Assembly: GCA_004297005.1 (NCBI GenBank)
Contig: SCVA01000015.1
Location: 62,001 to 126,000 of the forward strand
Length of the DNA: 64,000 nt
From: Nevskiaceae bacterium
GTDB taxonomy: Bacteria; Pseudomonadota; Gammaproteobacteria; Nevskiales; Nevskiaceae
Direction: 5' to 3'
Shown: piece by piece, positions 62,214 through 64,000 of the stretch
Layout of the letters: every line of letters begins with the position of its first letter
Position numbering within the stretch: the stretch's first letter is position 1
The notes under the pieces: model-generated
The model's input: only the letters and a program-made list of their open reading frames with translations
What the model was told of the DNA's origin: nothing
Database searches by the model: none
Position numbers and translations under genes: made by a program

Positions 62214-62387
62214 ATGTCCGACTCGAAAAAGATCAATCCCGCCGCCGCTGCCCTGAAGGCGGCGCTGGCCAACAAAAAGGCCGCCGGCCCCGGTGGCAAG
62301 CTGGTGCTGCGCGCCGACAAGGGCGAGGGTGCCCGCGCGCAGAAAGACGCCGAGCGCCTGGCCGGCAAGTCGCGCAAGGTCCACTGA
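62214..62387 (+). CDS. Small basic hypothetical protein
   Basis: The 57-residue protein MSDSKKINPAAAALKAALAN continues with Lys/Arg/Ala-rich sequence and ends GKSRKVH, so it could bind nucleic acid. No family is recognised. It precedes the phzF-like gene by 22 bases and could be co-transcribed. Confidence 0.6.
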   Translation: MSDSKKINPAAAALKAALANKKAAGPGGKLVLRADKGEGARAQKDAERLAGKSRKVH

Positions 62388-62409
62388 TCCCAGCAACAGG
62401 AGATCGCCG

Positions 62410-63315
62410 GTGAGCACACTGGCCTTTCACACCCTCGACGTCTTCACCGAGCGTGCCTACACCGGCAATCCGCTGGCGGTGGTGCTCGATGCCGATGGCC
62501 TCAAGGACTGGCAGATGCAGCGCATCGCCAGCGAGTTCAATTTGAGCGAGACGGTGTTCGTCTGCCAGCCGCGCACGCCGGGCGCGCTGGCCACCGCGCG
62601 CATTTTCACGCCGGCGCGCGAGCTGCCGTTTGCCGGTCACCCGACGGTCGGCAGCGCCTGCCTGCTCGCCGATCTCGGCCTCGTCCCCGCCGGTGCGTCG
62701 CGCCTGGTGCTGGACGAGGGCGTGGGTCCGGTGGCGGTGGAGCTGCGCCACGAGGCCGGCCAGCCCTGGTTTGCCCAGCTCACCGCCGCCGTCGCGCCGG
62801 AGACCCGGCCCTGGGACGGCGACTTCGCCGAACTCGCCGCCGTGCTCGGGCTGGCGCCGGAGGCCCTGGGCAGCGAGGCGGAAGTCCCGCGCCAGGCGAG
62901 CTGCGGCAATCCCTTCCTGATCGTGCCGGTGAAACAGCCCGAGCTGCTGGCGGCGATCAGCTTCGATGCCCAGCGCGCCCGCGCCTTGCTGGCCGGTGAC
63001 TGGGCGCACGCGATCTACGTCTATGCCCGCGGTTATGAAGACGGCGAGTTGCGTGCCCGCATGTTCGCGCCCGATCTCGGCGTCGCCGAGGACCCGGCCA
63101 CCGGTTCGGCCGCCGTCGCACTCGCCGGCGCGCTGGCGCTGGAAGCCGCGCAGCCCGAGGCCGACCTGCGCTGGACCATCCATCAGGGTGTAGAGATGGG
63201 CCGCCCCAGCCAGCTCTACGCCGAGGCCAGCAAGCGCGGCGGCAAGGTGGTGGCGGTGCGCGTTGGTGGCTACGCCGTGCGCATCACCGAGGGGCGCATC
63301 CAGGTGCCGGCCTAG
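62410..63315 (+). CDS. PhzF-family epimerase/isomerase
   Basis: The 301-residue protein has the PhzF fold motifs LDVFTERAYTGNPLAVVLDA, FNLSETVFVCQP, FTPARELPFAGHPTVGSACL and EDPATGSAAVALAGALALE. PhzF proteins are isomerases; in phenazine synthesis PhzF isomerises DHHA, but most members have unknown substrates. The GTG at 62410 has AGGAGA upstream and starts in frame with the family N-terminus. Confidence 0.9.
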   Translation: MSTLAFHTLDVFTERAYTGNPLAVVLDADGLKDWQMQRIASEFNLSETVFVCQPRTPGALATARIFTPARELPFAGHPTVGSACLLADLGLVPAGASRLVLDEGVGPVAVELRHEAGQPWFAQLTAAVAPETRPWDGDFAELAAVLGLAPEALGSEAEVPRQASCGNPFLIVPVKQPELLAAISFDAQRARALLAGDWAHAIYVYARGYEDGELRARMFAPDLGVAEDPATGSAAVALAGALALEAAQPEADLRWTIHQGVEMGRPSQLYAEASKRGGKVVAVRVGGYAVRITEGRIQVPA

Positions 63316-63347
63316 TGTCCCCGCGGCACCGCAAGCACCTGCTGTTG

Positions 63348-63385
63348 CCCCTCCCCCCGCTGGCGGGGGGAGGCTGGGAGGGGGG
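63348..63385. repeat. Palindromic repeat, copy 4 (inverted)
   Basis: CCCCTCCCCCC-GCTGGC-GGGGGGAGG followed by GGGAGGGGG, in the same family as the aceF copies and in inverted orientation to the next copy. Confidence 0.65.
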
Positions 63386-63413
63386 CGTTGCCGCCACCGC
63401 GCCACGGCCTGGC

Positions 63414-63450
63414 CCCCACCCCAACCCTCCCCCGCGCGCAGGGGAGGGAG
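63414..63450. repeat. Palindromic repeat, copy 5
   Basis: CCCCACCCCAACCCTCCCCC...GGGGAGGGAG, matching the aceF copies in orientation. With the copy at 63348 it forms a divergent pair between the PhzF and DUF72 genes. Confidence 0.65.
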
Positions 63451-63472
63451 TTGCCGAGCGCTAGGCTTCAGG

Positions 63473-64000
63473 GTGGACCTGTTTGGCGAAGAGCCCGCGC
63501 CGGTACCAGCCAAGCCCGTGCCCGAACCGAAGAAGCTGCGCGGCAAGGGCATCCAGCCTGCGGACTCCAATTCGGAGTTGATCGAACTCGCCGAACGTTT
63601 GCGTGCGAGCTACGGCGAGCGGCTGCGCCTGGGCACCTCGTCCTGGTACTTCCCCGGCTGGGCTGGCTTCGTCTGGTCATCGTCGGCGCGCGAGGCCAGC
63701 GAGCAGAAGGTTTCCCGAGAGGGCCTGCTCGCCTACGCCCAGCATCCGCTGTTGCAGAGCGTCAGCCTCGACCGCGCCTACTACACGCCGATGACCGCCA
63801 GCGACTACGCGCGCTACGCGAACCAGGTCGGGCCGGGCTTTCGCTTCACCAGCAAGTGCTGGCGCGGCATCACCGACCCGGTGATCGAAGGCACGCCGAA
63901 CCCCTTGTTCCTGGACGGCGACTACGCCCGCGAGCAGATCCTCCAGCCCTTTCTTGATGGCGCTGGCGCCAAGGCCGGTGTGCAGGTGCTGCAGTTCTCG
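63473..64000 (+). CDS. DUF72 family protein, 3' end outside window
   Basis: The visible 176 codons start with GTG at 63473 and include LRLGTSSWYFPGWAGFVW and QSVSLDRAYYTPMTASDYA, typical of DUF72 (YecE-like) TIM-barrel proteins. The family length is about 250-300 residues, so the gene continues past the end. The N-terminal 30 residues are a linker. The biochemical role of DUF72 is not known. Confidence 0.85.
   Translation, partial: MDLFGEEPAPVPAKPVPEPKKLRGKGIQPADSNSELIELAERLRASYGERLRLGTSSWYFPGWAGFVWSSSAREASEQKVSREGLLAYAQHPLLQSVSLDRAYYTPMTASDYARYANQVGPGFRFTSKCWRGITDPVIEGTPNPLFLDGDYAREQILQPFLDGAGAKAGVQVLQFS

Overview
The window is a high-GC chromosomal segment of a gammaproteobacterium. The core block from dnaA to mnmE, the DUF1415 and PurE/PurK genes, RND pumps, an ISC-type ferredoxin remnant and CCCTCC/GGGAGG palindromic repeats fit a Xanthomonadales- or Nevskiales-like lineage. 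That placement is an inference from gene content; no rRNA gene is present to confirm it.

Left part (1-17.7 kb): a polyphosphate:AMP phosphotransferase cut by the window edge, a scar made of two truncated gene tails, an OmpR/EnvZ-type two-component system, a large BNR-repeat surface protein with a GlyGly-CTERM-like tail, and a PagL-like lipid A deacylase. Then come a TetR regulator divergent from a two-gene RND pump, a decayed glyoxalase remnant, a DUF1326/DUF2182 pair, an RlmN-like radical SAM enzyme and tRNA-Arg(CCG).

Middle part (17.7-44 kb): a very large NdvB-type cyclic beta-glucan synthase co-oriented with a CsbD-like gene, a PAS-GGDEF protein, DUF1415, mutM, an old-yellow-enzyme-family oxidoreductase, apaG and sufT. 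Between apaG and sufT lies a 206-bp structured element whose terminal inverted repeats each carry a DnaA box. A second RND pump (permease first), a SIMPL protein, a membrane protein, purE-purK, an orphan ParA, a DMT exporter and a CocE-type hydrolase follow.

Origin part (44-55 kb): gyrB, recF, dnaN and dnaA run leftward and rpmH, rnpA, yidD, yidC and mnmE run rightward. The dnaN-dnaA gap holds DnaA boxes and an AT-rich stretch and is the likely oriC.

Right part (55-64 kb): a Nudix hydrolase, a LysR regulator divergent from the aceE-aceF pyruvate dehydrogenase genes, small lipoproteins, an esterase, a PhzF protein and a truncated DUF72 gene. Palindromic repeats of one family lie inside the aceF coding sequence, where they encode the interdomain linkers, and also at the second RND locus and before the DUF72 gene. 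No complete prophage, transposase or CRISPR array is visible. The most unusual items are the DnaA-box-ended element at 31574-31779 and the repeat-built linkers of aceF.
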